From Methyloprofundus sedimenti (GTDB taxonomy: Bacteria > Pseudomonadota > Gammaproteobacteria > Methylococcales > Methylomonadaceae): 64,000 nucleotides of DNA. The notes under the pieces are model-generated. The model was not told the origin of the DNA, searched no databases, and saw nothing but the letters and a program-made list of their open reading frames with translations. The DNA lies in contig NZ_LPUF01000001.1 of NCBI RefSeq assembly GCF_002072955.1, positions 1,758,896-1,822,895 on the forward strand, read 5' to 3'. Below, piece after piece: positions 38,831 to 48,058 of the stretch (position 1 is the stretch's first letter; every line of letters begins with the position of its first letter). The position numbers and the translations under genes are program-made.

Positions 38831-39472
38831 CTAGTTAATGATTAACACATCATCATAAAAACTGACTTCGCCCGTAGTGATATTATGATTGCCGCCAATA
38901 ATTCCGCATTCACCGTTTTCAATCATTTCCTTTAAAATTGGACTGCGTTCCATAATGGCATGTACCGTTCGTTTAACATTAATGGTAGATACTTTTTCGA
39001 CAAATTCTTCGTTGCCTGAATTTCGATTCTCAGTGACCGTTTTTTCATCATAAACAGCGGGCTGTAGCTTACTCAACAAAGCTGTCAGGTTACCCATTTC
39101 TACGTGGTCACAAGCGCCTTTTACAGCACCGCATTTTGTATGTCCTAACACCACGATTATTTTAGAGCCGGCAACTTTACAGGCAAACTCCATACTACCT
39201 AAAATGTCTTCATTAATAATATTGCCCGCAATGCGCACACTAAATATATCGCCTAAACCCTGATCAAAAATCAGCTCTGCGGAGGTACGGGAATCTATAC
39301 AACTTAAAATCACTGCAAATGGGTGCTGTCCATCGGAGGTTTCGTTGGCCTGTTGCAATAAGTTGCGATTTATTTTTAGGTTGTTGATAAAGCGCTTATT
39401 GCCATCTTTTAATAATTCCAAGGCCATTGTCGGCGTGATGGCGGCTTGCATTTCCTGCGTTAATGTTTTCAT
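38831..39472 (-). CDS. beta-class carbonic anhydrase
   Basis: A 213-residue zinc enzyme interconverting CO2 and bicarbonate. Zinc ligands lie in ILSCIDSRTSAELIFDQG (Cys and the Asp-Arg dyad) and VVLGHTKCGAVKGAC (His, Cys). VRIAGNIINEDILGSMEFA links the two. It lies 18 bases after the SulP transporter, so the two are co-transcribed. Coupling to a SulP protein suggests HCO3- supply to the cell. No signal peptide is seen, so it is cytosolic. Confidence 0.94.
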   Translation of the reverse strand: MKTLTQEMQAAITPTMALELLKDGNKRFINNLKINRNLLQQANETSDGQHPFAVILSCIDSRTSAELIFDQGLGDIFSVRIAGNIINEDILGSMEFACKVAGSKIIVVLGHTKCGAVKGACDHVEMGNLTALLSKLQPAVYDEKTVTENRNSGNEEFVEKVSTINVKRTVHAIMERSPILKEMIENGECGIIGGNHNITTGEVSFYDDVLIIN

Positions 39473-39490
39473 ATTTATTTCCTAAGGGTC

Positions 39491-41032
39491 TTATGCCGTA
39501 ACTGGCTCAATAAAGTCGATTTTTTCAACCGTAATATTTTTGGTCTTAGCATTGCTTTCATAGTTTTTTATGATTTCCAGTACATCAAAATCAATAGACT
39601 TATTATTTGAAAAATCAATAATAACTTTTGAATTACCCGGTATTTTATTTAATGCCTGTAATATGCTTGCCTTATTAAAAAACGAAACCTCTTCTGCCAA
39701 AACAAAGTGGTGCACCTTTTGTCCCTGTTCTGAGCTAATAATATCTTTCATATAATAGGAATTGTGATAACTATGGTATAGGGTATTAAAAATGCCAAAA
39801 AACATACCGATAGAAATACCCATTAATAAGTCAGTGGCCAGAATGCCAATTACCGTTGATATAAATGGCAAAAATTGCTGCCAACCTAATTGGTACATTT
39901 GTTTAAAAAGGGCTGGTTTAGCTAACTTATAACCGACAATAAGCAAAATAGCCGCCAGACTTGCGAGCGGAATCATATTCAATAAATCAGCGATAGTCAT
40001 CGCGCTGATTAATAAAAAAATCCCATGAAGTATGGCAGATAGCTTAGTTTTACCACCAAAGGCAATATTGGCAGAACTGCGCACAATTACCTGAGTAACA
40101 GGTAAACCACCCAATAATCCGGAAACAATATTTCCCAGGCCTTGAGCTTTTAGTTCCCTGTTAGTGGGTGTGACTCTCTTATCAGGGTCGAGTTTATCGG
40201 TAGCTTCTACACACAATAATGTTTCCAGGCTAGCAATAATCGCCATAACAAATGCAACTTCCCATACTTTTAGCTGGTTGATGGCAGAAAAATCTGGCAA
40301 GGTAAACTGGTTTAGAAAACCGCTAAAACTATCAGGAACAGGAAGTTTAACCACCTGATCTGCACCCAGACTAAAATTTATCACGCCGCTTTGAAACAGC
40401 ATATTCATCATAATGCCTAGCAGAACAACTACAATCGGTCCCTGTATCAATTGAAACAGCTTATGTTTTTTGATTAACACAGTATCCCAAAAAATAAGAA
40501 TGATCAGTGACAGCACTGAAATCAAAACGGCTCCATCAGTGAACACCTCAAATGCGTTGGTAATAGACGAAAAAGTATTTTCGCCATCCAGCTGAAAAAA
40601 TTCTAAGTCCCCTTCGGTATCTTTGTCATAGCCCAATGCATGGGGAATTTGTTTTAAAATAATTAACAGCCCGATCCCCGTCAACATGCCTTTAATTACA
40701 GAATAAGGAAAGAAATAGGCAATAAAACCGGCTTTTGCAAACCCCAGAATCAATTGTATGACGCCAGCCAGGACAACAGCCAATAAAAAAGCAGACCAGG
40801 ATCCCAAAGATCCGATAGCGGTCAAAACAATCACAGCAAGCCCTGCGGCGGGGCCACTCACTCCCAGTGTCGATCCACTTGCTATACCGACTACGATACC
40901 GCCGACGATACCCGCGATAATGCCTGAAAATAAAGGGGCTCCAGATGCCAAGGCAATACCAAGACACAGAGGAAGTGCCACAAAAAACACAACAATACTG
41001 GCAGGCAAATCGTTTTTAATTTCTTTAAACAT
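39491..41032 (-). CDS. SulP-family anion transporter (probable bicarbonate)
   Basis: A 513-residue transporter with 12-14 hydrophobic segments (LPASIVVFFVALPLCLGIAL, SGSTLGVSGPAAGLAVIV, GLLGGLPVTQVIVRSSANIA) and a short C-terminal STAS-like tail (NKIPGNSKVIIDFSNNKSID). I place the start at ATG 41032 (MFKEIKND), preceded by GGAG, instead of an upstream start at 41104 that would lie inside the operator palindrome. The partner is the carbonic anhydrase downstream. SulP proteins of this pair are commonly bicarbonate importers, although sulfate remains possible. Confidence 0.9.
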   Translation of the reverse strand: MFKEIKNDLPASIVVFFVALPLCLGIALASGAPLFSGIIAGIVGGIVVGIASGSTLGVSGPAAGLAVIVLTAIGSLGSWSAFLLAVVLAGVIQLILGFAKAGFIAYFFPYSVIKGMLTGIGLLIILKQIPHALGYDKDTEGDLEFFQLDGENTFSSITNAFEVFTDGAVLISVLSLIILIFWDTVLIKKHKLFQLIQGPIVVVLLGIMMNMLFQSGVINFSLGADQVVKLPVPDSFSGFLNQFTLPDFSAINQLKVWEVAFVMAIIASLETLLCVEATDKLDPDKRVTPTNRELKAQGLGNIVSGLLGGLPVTQVIVRSSANIAFGGKTKLSAILHGIFLLISAMTIADLLNMIPLASLAAILLIVGYKLAKPALFKQMYQLGWQQFLPFISTVIGILATDLLMGISIGMFFGIFNTLYHSYHNSYYMKDIISSEQGQKVHHFVLAEEVSFFNKASILQALNKIPGNSKVIIDFSNNKSIDFDVLEIIKNYESNAKTKNITVEKIDFIEPVTA

Positions 41033-41065
41033 TTGTACTTCTCCAAATAGTTGGTTTAAACTTAA

Positions 41066-41102
41066 GATAGTATTACTACTTTGAATGAATAGTAATACTA
41101 TC
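41066..41102. promoter_or_regulatory. operator-like perfect palindrome
   Basis: GATAGTATTACTA at 41066-41078 is perfectly inverted as TAGTAATACTATC at 41090-41102, with an 11-base spacer. It lies between the SulP gene and the divergent TetR gene, close to the SulP start. TetR-type regulators bind such palindromes, so this is the likely site for the neighbouring regulator. Confidence 0.75.
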
Positions 41103-41218
41103 ATTTAGGCTTGTAAAGCTTTGAATTTATATTTATAACAATAATTTTCAGCACAGCTTTGTTCTTAAGGCATTAAATAAATAAATTGTTTAAAAACACA
41201 GCTCAATTAGGTGGCGTG

Positions 41219-41896
41219 ATGGAAGTACAATTACACATTAAAATGAATGATAAATTATTTCTCAGAAACCCGGAGAAATCGGCACTGGGAAGAAAGATTA
41301 TTCTGCACAGTATTCAATTAATTCATAAAAATGGTTTTGAACACTTTACCTTTAAAAAACTGGCAAACGAGATGGCCTCAACCGAGGCGGGTATTTACCG
41401 GTATTTTGAAAATAAACACAAGTTGCTGATATACCTGACCGCCTGGTATTGGAGTTGGCTTGAGTACCAGGTCAGCTTTTATACCCAAAATATTGAAGAT
41501 CCAGCAGTCAAGCTAAAAATGGTGATTAAGCTACTCGCCAGTAAAGTAGAAGACGATGTAAGAACTGGTCATATTAATGAAAGTAGTTTACATCAAATCA
41601 TTATTACCGAAGGATCCAAAACCTATCTGACCAGAAACGTATCCGAAGATAACAAGGATCAGTTATTCAAGCCCTATAAAGATCTGTGTGCCGTTATTGG
41701 TCATATGATTTTAGAATGTAATGCTAATTACAAATACCCAAAATCATTAGCCTCTACAATCATTGAAATAGCACATTTGCAGAATTTCTTTATGCATAAC
41801 CTGCCTTCATTGACAGATTTTGGCGCTCATAAAGATGAACTAGAAATTATTTCATTTCTGGAAGATTTAGTGTTTTCCAGTATCCATAAGGCTTAG
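41219..41896 (+). CDS. TetR-family transcriptional regulator
   Basis: A 225-residue regulator. The N-terminal helix-turn-helix region is HSIQLIHKNGFEHFTFKKL followed by MASTEAGIYRYFENKHKLL, and the C-terminal half is an all-helical ligand/dimerisation domain. I prefer ATG 41219, with AGGTGG upstream, to a TTG at 41186. It faces the SulP/carbonic anhydrase operon and probably regulates it and itself through the palindrome at 41066-41102. Its ligand is unknown. Confidence 0.88.
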   Translation: MEVQLHIKMNDKLFLRNPEKSALGRKIILHSIQLIHKNGFEHFTFKKLANEMASTEAGIYRYFENKHKLLIYLTAWYWSWLEYQVSFYTQNIEDPAVKLKMVIKLLASKVEDDVRTGHINESSLHQIIITEGSKTYLTRNVSEDNKDQLFKPYKDLCAVIGHMILECNANYKYPKSLASTIIEIAHLQNFFMHNLPSLTDFGAHKDELEIISFLEDLVFSSIHKA

Positions 41897-42391
41897 AGCC
41901 GCTATTGAATGTGGAACTTAATGATCTCAACAACACTTAGATGCTTGTGTATTTATTGTTCTGGCAATAATACTCTCTAGTTAAGCAGGATGATAGTTGA
42001 TTGAGCCAAAAGCGAGATCGGAGGAAGCAATACCAACAAATTTCGGGCTGACCGGCAGGGTTGGCATAAGGCGATGATCCAGACAAGGATGAGGTTTTGC
42101 ACCGGAATGTTAAAAAGATTTCCTTGCGGAACGGAAATGTCTGTTCAGGTCACGAATTGCGATTCGTGATTCAGAGCCTGTCCCCGGTTTCTCCCAAGCA
42201 GGCTTTTCCCGGGAGTTGTAGTTGACATAGGCATTAAAAAGAATTACTTTAGCAGTTAATGTTCATAATTAATTGAATAATATCGATTTTCAGGGGGAAT
42301 TTCACTGGATAAAAGGGATAGCAGGCAAATGTGCCTGATTTGTCGGTGAATACCGTGGTATATCAGGGCGTATGTGCTCGTTGATAATATA
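41897..42391. other. boundary region before the integron island
   Basis: 495 bases with no supported gene. A small perfect palindrome, TCACGAATTGCGATTCGTGA, lies at about 42151-42170. No integron integrase or recognisable attI is present. This is the left edge of the attC-containing region. Confidence 0.45.
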
Positions 42392-42433
42392 GTTACCCGC
42401 GCCACTCTGCTGAAGCTCCGTGGCGCGGGTAAC
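42392..42433. repeat. perfect hairpin abutting attC-like site 1
   Basis: GTTACCCGCGCCAC at 42392-42405 is perfectly inverted at 42420-42433 around a 14-base loop. Its last four bases are the first four of the next inverted repeat. It could be a terminator-like hairpin (no T-run) or part of the recombination-site structure. Confidence 0.6.
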
Positions 42434-42591
42434 GCCGAGTTGAGGTGAAACCCCTCAAACGATGTTGCCATCGTCACCCTACGCAAGCTCCGGGAGCCGA
42501 TAACAAATCGTTCGAGGCGACCAGTTTGCCCGATAATACATCCCGCCAGGCTGATTATAGGGCAAACTGGCACCTCAACTCGGCGTTATAC
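42430..42591 (+). other. attC: attC-like site 1 (integron recombination site)
   Basis: TAACGCCGAGTTGAGGTG at 42430-42447 is perfectly inverted at 42571-42588, and the right end reads GTTATAC, close to the attC core GTTRRRY. Inside are further stems: CCAGTTTGCCC.../...GGGCAAACTGG (42521-42570) and CCTCAAACGAT/ATCGTTCGAGG. This gives a long branched structure as in attC sites with large terminal loops. Against it, the outer arms pair perfectly without the usual unpaired base. It marks the left border of the SPARSA cassette. Confidence 0.5.
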
Positions 42592-42665
42592 GGAGCCGCA
42601 CGAATGAGCATTTTCAACCCATAGCGGTCATTAAGAACCTATATTGGTAAAGGGAATATCTACAT

Positions 42666-44441
42666 ATGGATTATTCTGAATTTCTAAGAATTTTTGAAGT
42701 TAGAGCCTCAAATTTAAATTGGTTTTTAGGTGCTGGTTGCTCTATTGCGGCAGGAATTCCGTCTGCCTATGACATCATTTGGGACTGTAAAAGTCGCCTT
42801 TATTGTTCGGAAAATGGCGTACCACGTTCTAGTGTGTCAGATATAAGTAACCCAGCCATTCAACAGGTAATACAAGATTATTTAGAGACTAAAGATATAT
42901 TTCCCAAATCTGAAGCTGATGGTGATGATTATACTTACTATTTTGAGAAAGCTATTTCTTCCCCTTCTGATAGACAGGCTTATATTCAGGAACTAATGAA
43001 GAATTCTTCACCATCCTATGGCCATTTAGTTTTAGCTTCATTAGCAAAAATATCGAAAGCTCCGATAGTATGGACAACAAACTTTGACAAATTATACGAA
43101 AACTCCATTTTCAAAGTATATGGCACGTCTAATGACCTTGTTGTCGCTGACTTAGGAGAGCCAGAAAAAGCGGCAAAAGCCATAGATGCGCGAACCGCAC
43201 CTCTTTTAGTAAAGTTGCATGGTGACTTTCATTCAGAGCGCCTTAAAAATACAGAGAAAGAGCTACAAAGCCAGGATGAAAGAATGCGCACTGCATTATC
43301 AAAAGCATGTATGACATATGGTTTGTGCATAATTGGTTACAGTGGGCGAGACAATTCTATAATGGATGTACTAATTCATGCAGCTGAAGACAAGAATAAT
43401 TTTCCTCATGGAATTTTCTGGTTCAATAAGGCAGGAGTTGAGCCACTGGATAATGTAACAAGGTTAATACGAACTGCATTGTCAAATGGCATAGATGCTC
43501 ACATCATTGAAATAAATAACTTTGACGAAACACTCGATCAAATAAGGCGTTATATAGGGCCATTCCCTGGCGAAGTGGAAAATATACTTAAATCCAAAGA
43601 AAGTCGATTAACTGAAAGTCCTATTCGGGGTGAAGCTAGAATAGCTCCTTACCTAAGAATTAATGCGGTAGTAGTAAACACATACCCTACTACCTGCAAA
43701 CTAGTAGATAGTGATTTGAATGGTGGGTATAAGCTAATACAAGAAGAAATCAAAAACACTGATGCCAACATAGTGGCAAGAAGAATAAAGAAAGGAATGA
43801 TTGTTTTTGGGCAGGATCAAGAAATTAAGAAAGCATTTAAACAACATAACGTTAAAAGAATTCAGGTTTACGGAATAGACCAAGGAAGGCTGGCTTACCC
43901 GAGTGAAGAAAGTAAGTTGGTCTTTGATGCGTTTTGCAAAGCGTTATCTCGACACACTAATTTAATTTTAGAGGAGCGCAGGGATGATAAATACCTAATA
44001 GCTGATAAATCTAAGATCAATATTGCAATATTCAACACTTTGGTTTCATCGGCTGTGTCAGATACAGAAGGAGTTGTGCCAAAAACAAACATTAAGTGGG
44101 TTGAAGCATGCAAAGTAAAACTTGATTACAAGTTCAATAGATATTGGATTGTCTTGGAACCGCGAACACTTCTTTATATTGATGAAGCCAGCACTGAAGA
44201 AGAAATTACAAAAGCAAAAAGCTTTGTTAAAGAAAAAACGGCTCCGAGATGGACTCACGGCTCGAATATTCCTACAGGATACAATCAAGTTATGGGCAGT
44301 ATTTTAGCGGGTTGGATATCAATAATTAGAGGAGGGACTAATTCAAGTTCTATTTCTCTTCCTGTTTTAGGGATTAATGACAATATTGATCCAGTATTTG
44401 AAGTTTCTTTTAATACAGTTATTAGTGGAAAAGTAAGATGA
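42666..44441 (+). CDS. SIR2-APAZ protein of a SPARSA defence system
   Basis: A 591-residue protein. Residues 1-290 are a SIR2 domain: FLGAGCSIAAGIPS (NAD-binding, about 20-33), VWTTNFDKLYENS with Asn139 and Asp141, and LVKLHGDFHSE with His185, so the NADase residues are present. The rest (about 300-591) fits an APAZ domain, the part that stands in for the Argonaute N/PAZ region. The gene overlaps the following short Argonaute gene by ATGA. In SPARSA systems the two proteins form a heterodimer that senses invading DNA with an RNA guide and then depletes NAD+, killing the infected cell. The size matches known members (about 575-600 residues). Confidence 0.9.
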   Translation: MDYSEFLRIFEVRASNLNWFLGAGCSIAAGIPSAYDIIWDCKSRLYCSENGVPRSSVSDISNPAIQQVIQDYLETKDIFPKSEADGDDYTYYFEKAISSPSDRQAYIQELMKNSSPSYGHLVLASLAKISKAPIVWTTNFDKLYENSIFKVYGTSNDLVVADLGEPEKAAKAIDARTAPLLVKLHGDFHSERLKNTEKELQSQDERMRTALSKACMTYGLCIIGYSGRDNSIMDVLIHAAEDKNNFPHGIFWFNKAGVEPLDNVTRLIRTALSNGIDAHIIEINNFDETLDQIRRYIGPFPGEVENILKSKESRLTESPIRGEARIAPYLRINAVVVNTYPTTCKLVDSDLNGGYKLIQEEIKNTDANIVARRIKKGMIVFGQDQEIKKAFKQHNVKRIQVYGIDQGRLAYPSEESKLVFDAFCKALSRHTNLILEERRDDKYLIADKSKINIAIFNTLVSSAVSDTEGVVPKTNIKWVEACKVKLDYKFNRYWIVLEPRTLLYIDEASTEEEITKAKSFVKEKTAPRWTHGSNIPTGYNQVMGSILAGWISIIRGGTNSSSISLPVLGINDNIDPVFEVSFNTVISGKVR

Positions 44442-45901
44442 ACAATGTAATTCCTACCAAAGTAGAACATCATCATTTTCCAGGGCATATAGTATTCAAA
44501 GAGCCTTTGCTTTCATTCAGTTGTAACGATCCACGCGCAGTTAGTGAACACCCTTTAATGGGGTTAAGTCAGTTCGGTCCATTTAGCGCCAGTCAATTAG
44601 CTGCTATACCTAATCCGATCAAGGTGGCTCTAGTATCACCTTTTGGCAGAACAAATGAGCTAAAAAAATTCATTAATGAATTAAATACTGCACATTCACC
44701 AAAGGAAAGAAAGGACTACCTTATAGACTACTCAGGTTTCTCAAACATATACAAAACAACTTTAGTAAGCGTAGATGAGCACGCGTGCCTTGAGTTACCT
44801 CAGGTATTAGATAAGGAGATATACGAAAGTGAAACCCCTCATTTAGTCTTGGCCGATGCGATAACTCGTACACTGCAATCTCTCCGCAATCTCCAACATG
44901 AATTCACAATTGTTTTACTATTGATACCGAACAGATGGAAAAGAGCATTTAAAGTTAAAAATGAACTTGAAGATTTTGATCTTCACCATTATTTAAAGGC
45001 CATATCGGCTTCTATGAATATGCCCCTTCAGATAACAAATGATGATGATTCAGGTGCACTTAGATATTTTTGCAGATGCAGTGTTATGTGGAGAGCGTCC
45101 ATTGCCATTTATACCAAAGCTGGTGGAATTCCTTGGGTTTTGGCGAACAGACCTGAAGATACCGCTTATATTGGTCTAAGATACGCCTTGCATAATAATC
45201 CCAATGGAAAATCAAAGTTTGCAATATGTTGCAGTCAAGTTTTTGATGCTAGTGGAGCAGGATTAGAATTTATTGCATATGAAGCTGAAGATGTAAGAAT
45301 ATTTGGTGACAACCCATTCTTAAATCGGAGTCAGATGCTAAGTGTGATTTCTCGAAGCATAGAGATTTATCAGAGGAAGCATTTTGGGAAAAAACCAAAG
45401 CATGTAATCATCCATAAAAATACTGAGTTTAAGCCTGAGGAAATAGATGGCTGCTTTGACGCGCTTACAGCTGTTGATGAAGTTGATCTTATTCATATCA
45501 AACAAGATACGCCCTGGTCTGCAATTCACTTAAATAATTATAGAGGAAAAATATCCCTCGATGGATACCCATGTAAAAGGGGGACATCTTTACAGTTAGG
45601 AGGGCACAACTCACTACTTTGGATTCATGGAGCCTCTTCAAGCCTTTCAAATAACAAAAAACAGCTACTCAAAGGTGGAAAAGGGATCCCTAGCCCTGTT
45701 GAGCTAGTTAGATATGCGGGCCATGGTTCAATGGATGAAATTGCAAAATCTATCCTTGCATTGAGCAAAATGGATTGGAACAATGACGGCCCATATGTGC
45801 AACTTCCAGTTACTCTGAGTTATGCACATATAATGGCCCAGATAGTAGCTAGAATGCCTAAGCTCGAAAGCAGACCTTACCCAATAAGATTTTTTATGTA
45901 G
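44438..45901 (+). CDS. short prokaryotic Argonaute (MID-PIWI) of SPARSA
   Basis: A 487-residue short pAgo made of MID and PIWI domains only. Marks are the MID-like region (KVALVSPFGRTNELKKFINE), the family signature SIAIYTKAGGIPWVLANRPE, YIGLRYALHN, and HVIIHKNTEFKPEEIDGCFD. The PIWI segment FAICCSQVFDASGAGLEF lacks the first catalytic Asp in the usual place, so it is probably a non-slicing binder of a guide and target, as in other short pAgos. It is coupled by overlap to the SIR2-APAZ gene. The pair ends 90 bases before an attC site, consistent with carriage as an integron cassette. Confidence 0.9.
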   Translation: MNNVIPTKVEHHHFPGHIVFKEPLLSFSCNDPRAVSEHPLMGLSQFGPFSASQLAAIPNPIKVALVSPFGRTNELKKFINELNTAHSPKERKDYLIDYSGFSNIYKTTLVSVDEHACLELPQVLDKEIYESETPHLVLADAITRTLQSLRNLQHEFTIVLLLIPNRWKRAFKVKNELEDFDLHHYLKAISASMNMPLQITNDDDSGALRYFCRCSVMWRASIAIYTKAGGIPWVLANRPEDTAYIGLRYALHNNPNGKSKFAICCSQVFDASGAGLEFIAYEAEDVRIFGDNPFLNRSQMLSVISRSIEIYQRKHFGKKPKHVIIHKNTEFKPEEIDGCFDALTAVDEVDLIHIKQDTPWSAIHLNNYRGKISLDGYPCKRGTSLQLGGHNSLLWIHGASSSLSNNKKQLLKGGKGIPSPVELVRYAGHGSMDEIAKSILALSKMDWNNDGPYVQLPVTLSYAHIMAQIVARMPKLESRPYPIRFFM

Positions 45902-45991
45902 CTATGAAGACCATACTTGGGCATCCCAGCTAAAATAGATAGATGTCCGCTTCTGGCCAAATGCAGTTATTAGGATATATGTTCAAGTACC

Positions 45992-46016
45992 GTATAACGA
46001 ACAAGGTTAGATTGTG
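45992..46016 (+). other. attC: attC site 2, left half (split by group II intron)
   Basis: GTATAACGAACAAGGTTAG followed by ATTGTG is the left arm of an attC site. The same sequence occurs uninterrupted at 52318-52380. The right arm resumes at 48059 after the intron. It closes the SPARSA cassette. Confidence 0.8.
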
Positions 46017-48058
46017 GTGTGACTGGCATGATAGTCAGCTAGCTGGTGGAAATCCGGCCTTTGCCCTGTGAGAAGGGAAAAAGTAGGCGAAAGCAAGGGT
46101 GTCCAAAGAAACTCCCGGTAGCTACCCAACAGGGAAACACGGTTATTGGGAGCCAATGCGGAATCTGAAGGAAGCTCTAGCCAAATCGATCACCTAAACG
46201 AAAGTGAACCTTCGTAAGGCGGCAACAAGGGGATAAGGTGCCCGCGACCACCGAAGTCCAATATTCTCACCGTAACGTGTTGTTGTATTGAAGGTAGGTA
46301 GATCGAGAGATAGTTGACTATCTTACCCAGTGAAGAGCCGTCGGCTTTGGGTCGGAGTAACTGCGACTCCTTAAGCCCTAAGCGCTACAGTAATGTAGAC
46401 GTTATGAACCGAGGGTTTTCAGATGAAGCCATAGTAATCGTAAAGTTTGGTGCCGATGAATTCATGGTGACATGAAGGAGGGTAAAACATCAAATCAGCA
46501 ACAGGACGTTGGAGGTGAAGGGCGGAACACGTAAGCGGCCATGGCCGTTGATTATAAACTGATGGACTGAGATCAGCCTAACAGGAACAACCCTCTATTC
46601 GCGTCGTAAACAGTGAACGAATCGGTTGTGCGAGATTGAAGAAAGCCCATTGCAAAAGAAAGAAAAAAAAGTGAAATGAACGAACACGACCTATTAATAG
46701 AGGAACCCAGACTTTTCGACCAGTTATGCTCAACCTTATACTTGGGCGTCGCTTTTAAACAGGTAAAGAAAAACAAAGGTAAACCCGGCATAGACGGAAT
46801 AACCATTGCAGACTTTGAAACTCGTTTAGACGAAGAGCTAAGTCAGTTGCAAGAGGAACTCGCAAACTGGACTTATCAACCCTCGCCAGTCCGTCGAGTA
46901 GAAATAGCCAAGCCGGGAGGCAAAGGTGTACGACTACTCGGCATACCGACGGTACGGGATCGAGTGGTACAAACAATATTAAAGCTACTGCTGGAACCGG
47001 TCTTTGATCCGCATTTTTCACCGCACAGCTATGGATTTCGCCCAGGGCGAAGCCAGCACGAAGCGGTACAAGCGGCACAACAGATAGTGAACAGTGGCAA
47101 GCCCTACGTGGTGGATATAGATCTATCCAAGTTTTTTGATAGAATCCATCACGACAGGCTGATAGCCCGAATGGGCGAGAAAATATCCGACAAACGGATA
47201 CTTCGCCTAGTCGGAAACATGTTGCGTAGCGGCGTCATGATCAATGGCATCGTCAACCCCAGCAAGGAAGGCGCAATGCAAGGGGGCTCACTCAGTCCCT
47301 TGCTGAGCAATATCGTTCTGGATGAACTGGATCAGGAATTGGAAAAACGTGGACTGGAATTTTGCAGGTACGCGGACGACTGTAATATCTTCGTAAAATC
47401 GCAAAAAGCGGCAGATCGAGTGATGGAAAAAGTCAGCCAATTCATCGAAAAGAAGCTGAAACTGAAAGTGAATCAGGAGAAAAGCCAGGTGGCTAAATCC
47501 GATGCGGTAAAGTTTTTAGGTTTTACCGTGGTTAAGGGGACAATTGCCATTGCGCATAAAGCCCTGCAAACAGCCATGAGTAAAATCGAAGCACTGACAC
47601 CGCGAGGTACACATCAGACTCTGGATACATCACTGGACGAGATCAATCAATGGTATGTGGGCTGGTCAAATTACTACAGTTTGACTTACTACCCCTCACA
47701 ATTGAATAAAATCGAAGCCCATATCAGGCGACGACTACGATCACGAATAGTCGATCAACAAAAGAGAAAACAGCATCTATATCGAAAACTGGTCAAACGG
47801 GGCGTACCACGAAAACAAGCATCAAAAGCCGTCTTTTCAAACAACAAACGGTGGCAACTCTCCAATACGCGAGCAGTGACGAGGGCTTATCCGAACAGTT
47901 GGTTTATAAATCTGAAAGGGCAGGAAATACGATCCGACCGAAAGTTAGAGCATTGGTTTGAAGTTTCTCAATGGATACGTCTTGCGTGAGGAGCCGTGTA
48001 CGGACCCGTACGCACGGTTCTGTGGGCAGACGGGAGCTGCGGCTCCCTCTGACCCGAT
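46017..48058 (+). mobile_element. group II intron inserted in attC site 2
   Basis: A 2042-base intron. The 5' end begins GTGTGACTGGCATGATAGTC (GUGYG class) and the 3' end is ...GACCCGAT, ending in the expected AY. A domain V hairpin GAGCCGTGTACGG...CGCACGGTTC lies at about 47991-48020, followed by a domain VI stem. Removing it rebuilds an attC nearly identical to the intact one at 52318-52380 (ATTGTG|ATCGCGAAGCGA), which fixes both boundaries. The roughly 660-base part before the reverse transcriptase gene is the structured ribozyme (domains I-IV). It lies on the same strand as the cassette genes. Confidence 0.9.
46676..47989 (+). CDS. ltrA: group II intron reverse transcriptase/maturase
   Basis: A 437-residue RT-maturase. 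RT blocks include GVRLLGIPTVRDRVVQTILK, HSYGFRPGRSQHEAVQAAQ, VVDIDLSKFFDRIHHDRLIA, GAMQGGSLSPLLSNIVLDEL and the catalytic RYADDCNIFV near residue 233. The maturase (X) domain follows (NQWYVGWSNYYSLTYYPSQL). I see no HNH endonuclease domain, as is usual in group IIC-like introns. It helps splice and retromobilise the intron that contains it. Frame and length are intact. Confidence 0.95.
   Translation: MNEHDLLIEEPRLFDQLCSTLYLGVAFKQVKKNKGKPGIDGITIADFETRLDEELSQLQEELANWTYQPSPVRRVEIAKPGGKGVRLLGIPTVRDRVVQTILKLLLEPVFDPHFSPHSYGFRPGRSQHEAVQAAQQIVNSGKPYVVDIDLSKFFDRIHHDRLIARMGEKISDKRILRLVGNMLRSGVMINGIVNPSKEGAMQGGSLSPLLSNIVLDELDQELEKRGLEFCRYADDCNIFVKSQKAADRVMEKVSQFIEKKLKLKVNQEKSQVAKSDAVKFLGFTVVKGTIAIAHKALQTAMSKIEALTPRGTHQTLDTSLDEINQWYVGWSNYYSLTYYPSQLNKIEAHIRRRLRSRIVDQQKRKQHLYRKLVKRGVPRKQASKAVFSNNKRWQLSNTRAVTRAYPNSWFINLKGQEIRSDRKLEHWFEVSQWIRLA

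Noticed and set aside
42256-42573. Minus-strand open frame of about 105 codons
   Set aside because: It runs through the attC-like hairpins; codon pattern and content do not look like a protein.
44438-45901. Short Argonaute as a catalytically active slicer
   Set aside because: The PIWI segment FAICCSQVFDASGAGLEF lacks the first catalytic Asp in the expected position, as in other short pAgos, so slicing is unlikely.
46676-47989. Reverse transcriptase as part of a retron or diversity-generating element
   Set aside because: It has a maturase domain, lies inside a structured intron with GTGTG and AT ends and a domain V hairpin, and has no template repeat pair. A group II intron explains it fully.
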